Of a stretch of 22,532 nucleotides of DNA, positions 10,301 through 16,846 are shown one piece after another. The stretch covers positions 1 to 22,532 of the forward strand of contig JBLHKS010000117.1 of the NCBI GenBank assembly GCA_047620505.1, given 5' to 3'. How positions within the stretch are numbered: position 1 is the first letter of the stretch; each line of letters opens with the position of its first letter. A program made the translations under genes and the position numbers. The notes beneath the pieces are model-generated. The model did not search any database, was not told the origin of the DNA, and saw nothing but the letters and a program-made list of their open reading frames with translations. The stretch is from JBLHKS01 sp047620505 (GTDB lineage: Bacteria > Verrucomicrobiota > Verrucomicrobiia > Verrucomicrobiales > DEV007).

Positions 10301-12594
10301 CTGACGGTCAGTTGCATGGAATCGTCGGCGATGCGGTCGTCAGGCTGGACGATGGCGCGGTTGTCGTGGGCGGGCTGGTGAACCCGCGGTGCTTGCAAAT
10401 TTCGTCGGCGGGCGAGTTCTTCGTCTACGATCATGGCGAGCAGAATCGTCAGGTGAAGGTCTTCGATTCGGCTGGCAAGTTTCAGCGGACAATTGGGAAG
10501 GCGGGACGCCGCGTCGCCGGTCCGTGGGATCCGGAGTTTCTCGAAGACATCAACGAGATGACGATCGATTCCGACGGCAATCTCTGGCTCGTTTACGAAC
10601 ACGACAACCCGCGCCGCATCATCAAATTCAGCGCCGCTGGCGAGTTTCTGGCTGAGTTTTATGGGAACACAAATTATGGCGGCGGTGGGATTGTCGATCC
10701 TTGGGATCCCACGCGGATGTACTACCGCGACATGGTCTTTAAGCTGGATCCCGACACCGGCGAAAGTCGCCTTGTCGCACTGATGTCGGCCGACCACGAC
10801 GATTCCAGCGATCAATCGAAACGACGAATCCGTTGGCTGACGGAGCCGATCGTTCTCAACGATCAACGGTACATCGTGACCGCGCCGTTTTACGTGAATC
10901 CGAATCAGGAAGTCGGCGTGATCCATCTTTTCGATGAGGAGAGCATGACGGTCAGGATGTGCGCGGCAGTCGGGCGGGCGTCGAGTTTTCCGCCGCTGCA
11001 GCGCCCTGACATGATCGCCAAAACCGGCGGCAATCCGCTTGGCGGGTATCGATTTGTCTGGAACGATTTGAGTCAGGACGGCGAGGTCGATGTGGACGAA
11101 GTCGAGTTCACAAAGCTGGATGAAGAGCGCCTCACCGTCGGTCGGTTCGATGAAGGATTGGGGATCATGTCAGGAAATCTCCGCTGGGCGCCGGAGCGTT
11201 TTCTCGACGATGGGACGCCGATTCTCGCCGAGCAGCTGCTGGACTTCTCCGCCGACTTCAAACTTGCCAACGGCAACTATTTTCGTTATGCGCAGGAGGC
11301 CAACGAAGTGGTCGATCCGGAAGGGAAGCTGATCTGGAGTTACCCGGCGAAGCAGGGCATGAGCGGACTCTTCGTGCCGCCATATCAGCCGGGCGTGGCT
11401 GATGTTCAATACGGAATCAAGGGGCACGGCAGCGCGACGGCGGGCGATCTGGGCGACTTCGTGGTGACGTTCGCGAACAACGGTCAGGCGAATGTCTGGA
11501 CGGCTGACGGCCTGCTCGCCGCGCGCCTGACACGACACCAAAATGACCCCACGCGGAAGACGTTCTGGAAGATGGATCACGCTCGCGGAACCGACGTGAC
11601 CGGCATCACGTGGGGGCAGGAGCATTTCTTCAACTACTTCAGTCAGAGCGTCGCGGACGGGCGGCACTTCATGGTCGGCGGCCACCTGTCGGTGAGTCTG
11701 TTCGAGGTGCTCGGCCTCAATGAATTCAAGCGCGTTCGCGGCACGATCGAGGTGACTCCCGAGTTGCTTGTGGAGACGAGTGTGTGGGACGCAAACCGGA
11801 TTGAAACCGAGCAGTTCGCCGCCCCTGCCATTGCCACATCTTTTGAGGCGACGGTCACGATTGACGGCGAGAATCCGCCCGCGGAATATCGCGCAACGGC
11901 GCTGGAGATCGAGGATCTGGCGGAGTTGATGATCGCCCACGACGACGAAAATCTCTACCTGTTCTGGCGCGCGCAGGGAGCTGCCGGGCCGCTAAAAAAC
12001 ACCGGCACCGAGTTTCAACGCGCCTTCAAAACGGGCGGTGGAGTCGATATAAAGCTCGGCCTCGACCCAGCAGCTGCTGCGGATCGTCGCCAGCCGGTTG
12101 CGGGCGATGTGCGGGTGATCCTGACCCAGTTCAATGATAAGCCGACCGCGGTTCTCTATCGCCCGGTCGCCGCCGCAAAGACAGCTCCGTGGGAAACCAC
12201 GACTGCGGCTGGCGGAACGACGTCGTTTGATGAAGTGATGATTCTGCGTGGCGTCGAAATGAAGGTGGAGGAGTCGACCAATGGTTACCGGCTCGAAGCC
12301 GCCGTGCCGTGGAAGGCTCTCGGCCTAACGAAAGCGCCAACGGGGCGGCTCCGCTTCGATTGGTCGGTGCTTTCGACCGAGACCGGAAACCAGACAATCG
12401 GCCGCCGGTCGTGGGCTAACGAACTCGCCGTTGGCGTAACCGATGAACCGACCGAAGCGCGGTTGAATCCGGGACTCTGGGGATGGCTGGAGCTTCAATC
12501 CCTCGATGGAGCTGCGGGCGCGCCGAGTCTGGATGGGGCGTTGGACAAGAAGAAAGGGACCGCAGATCTGGACAGTTTAATCGACGGATTGTGA
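7357..12594 (+). CDS. very large secreted multi-domain protein with EF-hand-like loop and CBM9-like C-terminus
   Basis: The product has 1745 residues from the ATG at 7357, chosen because a signal peptide follows (MKLHSHPILLFSLLLSSVSQ); the frame is open upstream to 7099 but overlaps the toxin gene. A module with the pattern W-T/R-E ... ETRA/KTRA-hydrophobic occurs three times (about 107-170, 663-730, 838-900). A discoidin-like galactose-binding segment lies near 190-345. A FlgD-like Ig segment is at about 355-425 (NTPDGRRVRNLF, PGVYHWEA). An NHL-like beta-propeller part is at about 970-1130 (IAFSPDGQLHG, MTIDSDGNLWLV). Residues 1237-1248, DLSQDGEVDVDE, fit a calcium-binding EF-hand loop at all oxygen positions. 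Residues about 1490-1720 resemble CBM9-like domains (MIAHDDENLYLFWRA, RLEAAVPWKALGL). No catalytic motif was recognised, so binding or structural display at the cell surface, probably of polysaccharide, is more likely than an enzyme. It precedes the sigma/FecR-LamG pair by 75 bases. Confidence 0.85.
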   Translation: MKLHSHPILLFSLLLSSVSQAQIEAADIDVSNSAIFREAKSEPAAAETIAGLIAPAANEFERVSWTFTTSQAEQRSRSTWHFRIAFKDTRSLGGMTAAVQNAEEVSVRVLKADAPFPGDPAVADQWTEFPATQAAETVDCVFPPNFETRAILISDARRSGQANLRGLRFHSERRHRITGSAIAQGEQTEYGDDASNLLVGKTWRNAGMEPNSDEVARSLVTKQFPSWANLVWNEPQTVSMVRIRSSAETFELREFIGEPGQNPALAPAAAWRVVNVEPVKLPLWRSRHLQEVTYHFETPKSVRALQFHVTKVDSDSRNSSILEIQDFGVFRDLGDGEAAPAAQQLLRSSPLPPAQFPWATDIDSEPAMVVNTPDGRRVRNLFAQVPTPAGEHVASWDLKDSAGVPVAPGVYHWEAIYGPEPRLIYQMTPYPNTWAHSAHSSPWQGDDTDGWLSNHGRVQAVCAVGDHVFIGQNGSEGGHALIEVTNSGSKIWGSSATADTLFTDGETLFNHGKWRKNVSRFDPETKKLEPIFGTEENPARKGEVVGLAARKGKIYVAFHAPVPYLEVATGENRVAIEHCLPKLREEINGDQNQGIEGRPQWDFMSHFRLTDWVNGSDGNGGLLWIPSTKGKGRAQHILLAFTEPTPLGSLVFPPYVAPEGVAMKAYVLKAEATFPPKLDAADDWTEIPLGEVGPWNCVALPEQTKTRALRLTFAKPGGELDALLDGVALGDSPPEPDLGFPGSGKKKGAPGLSVGGSADWQAHLDGMRILRRRFADVSATATIRVSSGEYVAETGEWDAQRETVLDETQPATLVMEWDDPQNLRGLSLKEVDGEEARIDVFTGPADAEINLAGDENWREVAVYNQERRFLYFPDRRNNADAIYIDGVADFGANYETRAVRIRVVSQWKEQTGRQWGIRRDRGGSEVDLKRCRIYGIAALRHLGGEPEKSAIGVQRIEVRDATSGQLLEDRPSSVTAEIAFSPDGQLHGIVGDAVVRLDDGAVVVGGLVNPRCLQISSAGEFFVYDHGEQNRQVKVFDSAGKFQRTIGKAGRRVAGPWDPEFLEDINEMTIDSDGNLWLVYEHDNPRRIIKFSAAGEFLAEFYGNTNYGGGGIVDPWDPTRMYYRDMVFKLDPDTGESRLVALMSADHDDSSDQSKRRIRWLTEPIVLNDQRYIVTAPFYVNPNQEVGVIHLFDEESMTVRMCAAVGRASSFPPLQRPDMIAKTGGNPLGGYRFVWNDLSQDGEVDVDEVEFTKLDEERLTVGRFDEGLGIMSGNLRWAPERFLDDGTPILAEQLLDFSADFKLANGNYFRYAQEANEVVDPEGKLIWSYPAKQGMSGLFVPPYQPGVADVQYGIKGHGSATAGDLGDFVVTFANNGQANVWTADGLLAARLTRHQNDPTRKTFWKMDHARGTDVTGITWGQEHFFNYFSQSVADGRHFMVGGHLSVSLFEVLGLNEFKRVRGTIEVTPELLVETSVWDANRIETEQFAAPAIATSFEATVTIDGENPPAEYRATALEIEDLAELMIAHDDENLYLFWRAQGAAGPLKNTGTEFQRAFKTGGGVDIKLGLDPAAAADRRQPVAGDVRVILTQFNDKPTAVLYRPVAAAKTAPWETTTAAGGTTSFDEVMILRGVEMKVEESTNGYRLEAAVPWKALGLTKAPTGRLRFDWSVLSTETGNQTIGRRSWANELAVGVTDEPTEARLNPGLWGWLELQSLDGAAGAPSLDGALDKKKGTADLDSLIDGL

Positions 12595-12603
12595 AAAATC
12601 TCG

Positions 12604-12626
12604 CGCAGAGCCGCAGAGGCGCGGAG
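12604..12626 (+). repeat. short tandem CGCAGAG repeat
   Basis: Three copies of a 7-base unit follow one another with one base between them: CGCAGAG at 12604-12610, CGCAGAG at 12612-12618 and CGCGGAG at 12620-12626, an 8-base period. It fills the gap between the large secreted-protein gene and the sigma gene. Similar CGCAGAG-rich dispersed repeats are, as I recall, common between genes in several verrucomicrobial genomes. It may be a remnant of such a dispersed element. Confidence 0.6.
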
Positions 12627-12643
12627 TTTTAGTCCACGAATTC
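12627..12643 (+). promoter_or_regulatory. GTCCACGA-type upstream motif, copy 3
   Basis: TTTTAGTCCACGAATTC follows the CGCAGAG repeat directly and ends about 26 bases before the sigma factor ATG at 12670. Compared with the two other copies the spacing to the start is shorter. It could be a promoter-proximal operator or a joined part of the dispersed repeat. Confidence 0.3.
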
Positions 12644-12669
12644 GCTCCCAGCGACATTAGATTAAAGGC

Positions 12670-13203
12670 ATGAGCGATCTTGAGACCAGAGACCGAGTTT
12701 TGAAAACCGCGCTGGCGTGTCAGCCGGCGCTGACGGCTTATGCGTATTCGATGCTGTCCGACTACCCGGCTGCTCAGGATGTTGTGCAGAACGCCTTTGT
12801 CGTTGTCGCCCGCAAATACGGCGATTTTGAAGAGGGCACGTCGATTCTCGCTTGGTGCCGCGCGATCGTTCGGCTTCAGGTTCTGAACTACATTCGCAAA
12901 AACCGGCGCGAGCAGCTGCTGGAGGATCGGGTGTTGCAGGATGCGATGGAGGCGGCGTTCTCGACGCATCAAACGAGCCCGGATTCACCGGCGCGATTCG
13001 ATTTCCTGCGGGAATGCCTGAGCAAACTTTCGCAGCGTGGACGCGAAATGATCCGGCTACGCTATGAAGAGGAATCCGGTTATAGCGAAATCGGTTCCGC
13101 GCTCAACATGAAGCTTGAGGCGGTGCGCAAGAGCCTGTTTCGCACCAAACAACAGCTCGCTGACTGCGTTCGCCTGCGCATGAGCCGGGAGCCGCTTTCA
13201 TGA
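12670..13203 (+). CDS. ECF-type RNA polymerase sigma factor (Rhodopirellula/Verrucomicrobium type)
   Basis: The product has 177 residues, usual for this small sigma-70 group. Region 2 is at about 18-82 (LTAYAYSMLSDYPAAQDVVQNAFVVVARK, shown by its DVVQNAFV core, and ILAWCRAIVRLQVLNYIRKNRR with the -10 recognition helix). Region 4 is at about 113-165, with a helix-turn-helix in RLRYEEESGYSEIGSALNMK followed by VRKSLFRTKQQLADC. It directs RNA polymerase to a dedicated promoter set in the cytoplasm. The start codon has a short AGG just upstream. Its stop overlaps the start of the FecR-LamG gene (ATGA at 13200-13203), so the pair is a translationally coupled sigma/regulator unit. Target genes are unknown; the large protein upstream is a candidate by position. 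Confidence 0.92.
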   Translation: MSDLETRDRVLKTALACQPALTAYAYSMLSDYPAAQDVVQNAFVVVARKYGDFEEGTSILAWCRAIVRLQVLNYIRKNRREQLLEDRVLQDAMEAAFSTHQTSPDSPARFDFLRECLSKLSQRGREMIRLRYEEESGYSEIGSALNMKLEAVRKSLFRTKQQLADCVRLRMSREPLS

Positions 13204-14792
13204 ATCACTCGACCGATGACGCATACGATCGGTTAGCGCTGCTGACCGAAGGGCAGCTACTTGGCGAGCTGTCCGCGGAAGAGAAACTGGAGCTGGCCGA
13301 AATGCTGGACAGTTCAGAAGGCTCCCAGCGACGGTTTGTTGAATTGGCCGGGTTTGAAACGGTGTTGGCGGAAGTGCATCGGGCGCCGGTCGCCGAGTTT
13401 TCGATCGCGAAACACGATCGCGCAAGATGGCTGGCGAACGCAGCGAAGACGGCGCCGTGGCTCGTGGCCGCGGCCTGCTTGGTGATTGCGTTCTGGCCGC
13501 GACCGAACCTCGACAACGACAGCGCGCCCATCGCCGCCGTGGAGGATCGACCCGCTCTCTCCGGAGCAACGGCTTTGTTAGTCAACGAAGCGAACGCCAC
13601 CTTCGCGCCGTCACGCGAGCCGGGAGAGTTAGCGTTCGATCGCGGGAGCTACAACTTACTTGGAGGAATGCTTCATCTGCGCTTTTCGAGCGGCGCTGAG
13701 TTGGCGATCGAGGGACCGGCCAAATTCGAGATCGTCGACGCGATGGCAAGCCGACTCGAATTTGGGAACGTGCGCGCCATCGTCCCGCCCGCGGCGACGG
13801 GTTTCACGATTGAAACGGAGCAAGCGAACTACGAAGATGTCAGCACGGAATTCGGACTTCGTGTGGAGCCCTCAAACGGCATGGAGACGATGCTCGTTTT
13901 CGATGGCGAAGTGAACATTCGGCGTCCGGATTCCAATGAGCTGCTCCTCAGCCTGACGGACGGCGCGGCCTTTCAGTATGAGGGCGGTTTGCCGGTCGAG
14001 CTGCCTCGGGTAGACCCTGACAGTTTCCCCAACCCGGGTGCCTTCGGCCATCGGCGCTGGGCTTCGCGAAAAGAGGCGAGATTGGAGGATCCCAGCTTGC
14101 TCGCACTCTTCTCGTTCGAGCAAGATCCGCAGGCGCCAACGACGCTCCGTAATCTCCAGCAGCTGCCGGGATCGAGATCGGTCTCCGACGCCAAAATTCA
14201 CGGCGCCCGTTGGGTCTCAGGTCGCTGGGCAGGCAAGGAGGCTCTGCTGTTCGATAGCCGCAATGAGTTCGCGGAACTGGAGATTGACGGCGAGTTAAGC
14301 GAGTTCACGATTGCGGCGTGGGTCTTCGTAGACAGGCTGGACAACCCGCTGAACGCCATCCTCAATTCAAACGGTTGGGAAAGCGGCCGTATCCACTTTC
14401 AGATCATGCGGCAAGGCAATCCTTACACGGATATTTTTGAAGTTAAGGGGCGCGACAAACGTAATTTCGGTGTGGTTCCCACGGGAGAGTGGACTCATAT
14501 GGTCGCCACGTTTTCGGTGTCGGCTAGAGCGACTCGCGTGTATGTGGCCGGGAGGTTGGCTTTCGAAGCTGCGATGGGCGAAGGGGAGCGGATTCAACCG
14601 GGCGTTTGCCGAATCGGAAACTGGTTAGCGGCGGGACCGAACGCGTCGGCGGGATCACTTCAGTACGTCCCCGAGCGTTCGTTCAACGGCAAGATCGACG
14701 AGCTGGCGATCTGGAGCCGCGCCCTGAGTGAAGCAGAGATTGAAGCCGAATTGGACTTAGGCCGACCCGGTAATTTGAGGAAACGCAAATAG
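13200..14792 (+). CDS. FecR-like membrane regulator with LamG (concanavalin-like) domain
   Basis: The product has 530 residues. Residues 1-80 form a helical cytoplasmic part (LLTEGQLLGELSAEEKLELAEML) that probably contacts the sigma factor. One membrane segment follows at about 85-99 (APWLVAAACLVIAFW). The outer part has a FecR-like beta domain at about 125-260 (GGMLHLRFSSGAELAIEGPA, FEIVDAMASRLEFG, MLVFDGEVNI) and a LamG/jelly-roll domain at about 305-525 (LLALFSFEQD, FTIAAWVFVDRL, EWTHMVATFS, FNGKIDELAIWSRAL). In the PVC group this form is found beside small ECF sigma factors; the LamG part may bind a sugar polymer outside the cytoplasm and pass a signal to the sigma factor. Whether it inhibits or activates the sigma factor cannot be told. 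The start overlaps the sigma gene stop. Confidence 0.9.
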   Translation: MNHSTDDAYDRLALLTEGQLLGELSAEEKLELAEMLDSSEGSQRRFVELAGFETVLAEVHRAPVAEFSIAKHDRARWLANAAKTAPWLVAAACLVIAFWPRPNLDNDSAPIAAVEDRPALSGATALLVNEANATFAPSREPGELAFDRGSYNLLGGMLHLRFSSGAELAIEGPAKFEIVDAMASRLEFGNVRAIVPPAATGFTIETEQANYEDVSTEFGLRVEPSNGMETMLVFDGEVNIRRPDSNELLLSLTDGAAFQYEGGLPVELPRVDPDSFPNPGAFGHRRWASRKEARLEDPSLLALFSFEQDPQAPTTLRNLQQLPGSRSVSDAKIHGARWVSGRWAGKEALLFDSRNEFAELEIDGELSEFTIAAWVFVDRLDNPLNAILNSNGWESGRIHFQIMRQGNPYTDIFEVKGRDKRNFGVVPTGEWTHMVATFSVSARATRVYVAGRLAFEAAMGEGERIQPGVCRIGNWLAAGPNASAGSLQYVPERSFNGKIDELAIWSRALSEAEIEAELDLGRPGNLRKRK

Positions 14793-15100
14793 CCGACTTC
14801 GCTGCACGACGGTCTCCTGAGGTGCTGCAATCAAGCTCGGATTTTTCCCGGACGATCGACTTGGATCCCACGCTACCGAAGCTATGGGAACTCGTCGAAG
14901 TTCAAATTATCCTTCGATAAAATGAACTCTTCGGTGTCCGTCTCAGGGGCGTAACTCCCTCAGGGTGAGCTGGAGTTCAGAAAACCCGTTCACGATATCA
15001 AATTTCAGTTCTGTGAAATGAGACTAGTTAATTGAACTGTTTGGGCTCACGTTCCTCGGCCCATCAAGCGGCCATAATAACTCAACCAACTGAAATTTCC
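14793..15100. other. gene-free stretch with small inverted repeats at the left edge of the mobile-looking region
   Basis: No coding region is supported here. Two small hairpins are visible: AACTCC-CTCA paired with TGAG-GGAGTT at 14953-14977, and ATTTCA paired with TGAAAT at 15002-15019. Neither is followed by a T-run, so they are weak terminator candidates for the FecR-LamG gene. Base composition shifts to lower G+C at about this point. Confidence 0.4.
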
Positions 15101-15259
15101 ATGAAATCCCCCACCAATGAAACCATGTCCGCTTTTGAGAAAGCGGACATGGTTTCGGGTATCGCACACTTAATCGTGAAGTTGTCAAGGATGGATCATT
15201 TTGACCTGCGAGATCGTTTAGGCGCAGTTCGACGAAGCACGCAATCACCCCTTCTGTAG
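15101..15259 (+). CDS. possible small protein of 52 residues
   Basis: A short frame starts at the ATG at 15101 and reads MKSPTNETMSAFEKADMVSG followed by a helical, protein-like stretch (IAHLIVKLSRMDHFDLRDRLGAVRR). The amphipathic pattern looks more like real coding sequence than chance, but there is no recognised family, and the first third contains the 17-bp inverted repeat at 15119-15156. It is convergent with the ParB-like gene. No clear ribosome binding site precedes it. Confidence 0.3.
   Translation: MKSPTNETMSAFEKADMVSGIAHLIVKLSRMDHFDLRDRLGAVRRSTQSPLL
15119..15156. repeat. perfect 17-bp inverted repeat with 4-base loop
   Basis: GAAACCATGTCCGCTTT at 15119-15135 is exactly complementary to 15140-15156, with the loop TGAG at 15136-15139. 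It is the longest perfect hairpin I saw in the window. It lies between the converging FecR-LamG and ParB-like genes, but no T-run follows on either strand, so a standard intrinsic terminator is not well supported. A DNA recognition structure or a repeat remnant is also possible. Confidence 0.85.
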
Positions 15260-15292
15260 GCTTGAATGACGCAAATGACGCAAGTTCGACAA

Positions 15293-15808
15293 CTATTTTG
15301 GACGGGGTTCCCACCGTTGTTTCAGCTTTTGAAACGCGTTTCCCCTGTAATCAGAAGGCAGTGACACAATCTCCCTGAGCTTGTGCTCGCTAAAGTGCCT
15401 GAGATCAGAGCGGCTCTGGAGAGATCGGAGAAACTCCAAGGCTTCAGAGGGCAATTGGAGGAGTCGAAGGTACTGCCTAATCCTACCGAGCGTAAGATCT
15501 TGCGCGACAGCAAGGTCCGAGACTGTAAACAGACGCGACGATTCGAGAAATTTCCTCCATTCGAATGCATTGATTACCGGATTGCGATCTCGACCCGCAT
15601 CTAGAAAACGGGACGCGAGATCCAATTCCTTTGAGAGTCGCGACGAAAACGGACGAACGAGCAAAGCAGCCCCTTCCCAACCATCCGAATTGATCAGAAA
15701 CTGAAATCTTTGGTCAAAGTGAGTTCGCAATCCACTCACGCCCGGGCCGCCACTCTTATGACAAGGGGTTACGGGAGTGCGATTCGATGTTGTTACAACA
15801 TCAGGCAC
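15293..15808 (-). CDS. ParB/KorB-like helix-turn-helix DNA-binding protein
   Basis: The frame has 171 residues and begins at a GTG at 15808; there is no other methionine, and a GTG or TTG further in (for example near 15740) may be the true start. Residues about 93-150 match the ParB-type HTH and following helices: LFTVSDLAVAQDLTLGRIRQ, then YLRLLQLPSEALEFLRSL and, after a short linker, FSEHKLREIVSLP. The N-terminal nuclease/CTPase part of true ParB is missing, so this is a short HTH-only relative. Such proteins serve in plasmid partition, repression or near recombinases. It is divergent from the unrecognised 15920 gene; a palindrome at 15786-15802 lies between or at its start and could be its own operator. 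Confidence 0.6.
   Translation of the reverse strand: MPDVVTTSNRTPVTPCHKSGGPGVSGLRTHFDQRFQFLINSDGWEGAALLVRPFSSRLSKELDLASRFLDAGRDRNPVINAFEWRKFLESSRLFTVSDLAVAQDLTLGRIRQYLRLLQLPSEALEFLRSLQSRSDLRHFSEHKLREIVSLPSDYRGNAFQKLKQRWEPRPK
15786..15802. promoter_or_regulatory. 17-base palindrome, candidate operator
   Basis: GATGTTGTTACAACATC has 8-base arms around one central base. It lies at the 5' end of the ParB-like frame and about 120 bases before the divergent gene at 15920. Dyads of this size fit binding sites of dimeric HTH proteins. Binding by the neighbouring ParB-like product is an inference from position. Confidence 0.45.
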
Positions 15809-15919
15809 AACATGGCTGGCGATGTCCTCGACGTTGATTAGCGTCAGATTGAACTTCTCGGTGCTCGCGAATCGTCCTCAAATGAGCTACCATGAGCGCG
15901 AAGCTGAACGGCTTGCAGC

Positions 15920-16792
15920 ATGCGCCTCACTCCCATCTGCGAAGAACACCTCTACGGACGAGTTTTCGACTTTGAAGACTCTCGACGCCTTTTGGCGTGG
16001 AGTAGCTGCGGTGGCCCATCGGTCACAAATTTCACCGAAAATCCAGACACAACGCTGAGGTACTGGGTGAAGCTTTTATGCACGGCTGACGATCTTTGGC
16101 CCCTTGAGGAGGACGATTTCCAGAGAGATTCAGTCCAGCTTCGCCTAATGAGTGCGGCTTCGGAAATGAGGGGTTCGTCACAGGTTGAAGAAGAGTTCAA
16201 GCGCGCACGCTTTGGGGCGTGGAAGCTTATTGTGCAACAGGCCGAGCGACGACTTCTATCGACGGATAACCCAACTGCGATTCCTTTCGAAAAGAAAGAC
16301 GCAACCTGCCGTGCGAGAAGCATCGTGGAGAATCGTCCCTTGTTGAATCAAGGGCAATTAGTTTGGCAATCCATCAACGAAGGCGATTCCGTTCTCTCGG
16401 AGCAAATAGCGAAGCAACTTGAGCGGAAAACAAAGAGTCCAGCGAATCGAATCGCACTGCTCACCGGGCAGCTTTGGGTTGATCCGGACTACCCTTTGTG
16501 GCTGATGCGGGCAGACCCGGCTTGGCGAGTGGTGGAAGCATTTAACTCAGAATTCGCCGACACACCTGAAGTAACAGAGGAAAACTTCAACCGAATCAAG
16601 CAAAGCTCATTGAAAAGTTATCCACAGGCACCTATAGTGGGGCTGTCTCAATTTCGGGATCTAAAGAAGACTGATTCGATGGACAGGTTTACGGGATACG
16701 AATTGTCGAGATCATTTCAGAGCGTCGCAAGAACGCTACCTGTTCCGCCGCTACCCGGCTTCGATCTCCCAAGCGAAAAGTCAAATATATAG
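15920..16792 (+). CDS. protein of unknown function in the mobile-looking region
   Basis: The product has 290 residues if the ATG at 15920 is used. I do not recognise a family. It seems soluble and cytoplasmic: no signal peptide or membrane segment is seen, and it is rich in charged and helical stretches (EEEFKRARFGAWKLIVQQAE, LSEQIAKQLERKTKSPANRI). The C-terminus is proline-rich (TLPVPPLPGFDLPSEK). The tail segment 'LWLMRADPAWRVVEAFNSEF' looks like a compact conserved core. A shorter alternative frame (ATG at 15882, ending 16058) overlaps the 5' end and also looks partly protein-like, so a frameshift near 16,000 cannot be excluded. Its place next to HTH and replication genes suggests a role in maintenance or mobility of the region, with no direct evidence. 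Confidence 0.6.
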   Translation: MRLTPICEEHLYGRVFDFEDSRRLLAWSSCGGPSVTNFTENPDTTLRYWVKLLCTADDLWPLEEDDFQRDSVQLRLMSAASEMRGSSQVEEEFKRARFGAWKLIVQQAERRLLSTDNPTAIPFEKKDATCRARSIVENRPLLNQGQLVWQSINEGDSVLSEQIAKQLERKTKSPANRIALLTGQLWVDPDYPLWLMRADPAWRVVEAFNSEFADTPEVTEENFNRIKQSSLKSYPQAPIVGLSQFRDLKKTDSMDRFTGYELSRSFQSVARTLPVPPLPGFDLPSEKSNI

Positions 16793-16846
16793 GTCTGCGG
16801 ACCCCGTATATCCTTTTTGGGTTGCACCCCCATGTAACTTTGGGGC
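16787..16846 (+). promoter_or_regulatory. leader of the HTH gene with two inverted repeats
   Basis: Two dyads occupy the 54-base gap before the ATG at 16847. The first pairs ATATA-GGTC (16787-16795) with GACC (16800-16803) and, after three extra bases, TATAT (16807-16811). The second pairs CCCCA (16828-16832) with TGGGG (16841-16845), directly against the start codon. No Shine-Dalgarno sequence is evident, and the second hairpin would mask the start in RNA. Autoregulation by the HTH product is plausible. Confidence 0.35.

Larger units (their letters stand above)
4191..12920. repeat. interspersed palindrome AGCAGCTGCT, seven copies
   Basis: This entry marks a span, not one element. The palindrome CAGCAGCTGCTG is perfect over 12 bases at 4191-4202, 7484-7495, 8383-8394 and 12068-12079. 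The 10-base core AGCAGCTGCT also occurs at 8157-8166, 11231-11240 and 12911-12920. All copies lie inside coding regions on both strands and are read in two different codon phases, giving Pro-Ala-Ala-Ala in three cases and Gln/Glu-Gln-Leu-Leu in four. I saw no copy elsewhere in the window, including the 15-20 kb region. A degenerate form lies near 14159. Confidence 0.75.

Noticed and set aside
10171..11940. Long minus-strand open frames opposite the large secreted-protein gene
   Set aside because: GC-rich codon use leaves antisense frames open; their translations are arginine-rich and unlike any family.
15024..15314. Minus-strand 96-residue frame across the 17-bp hairpin
   Set aside because: No protein-like pattern, and it overlaps the end of the better-supported ParB-like gene.
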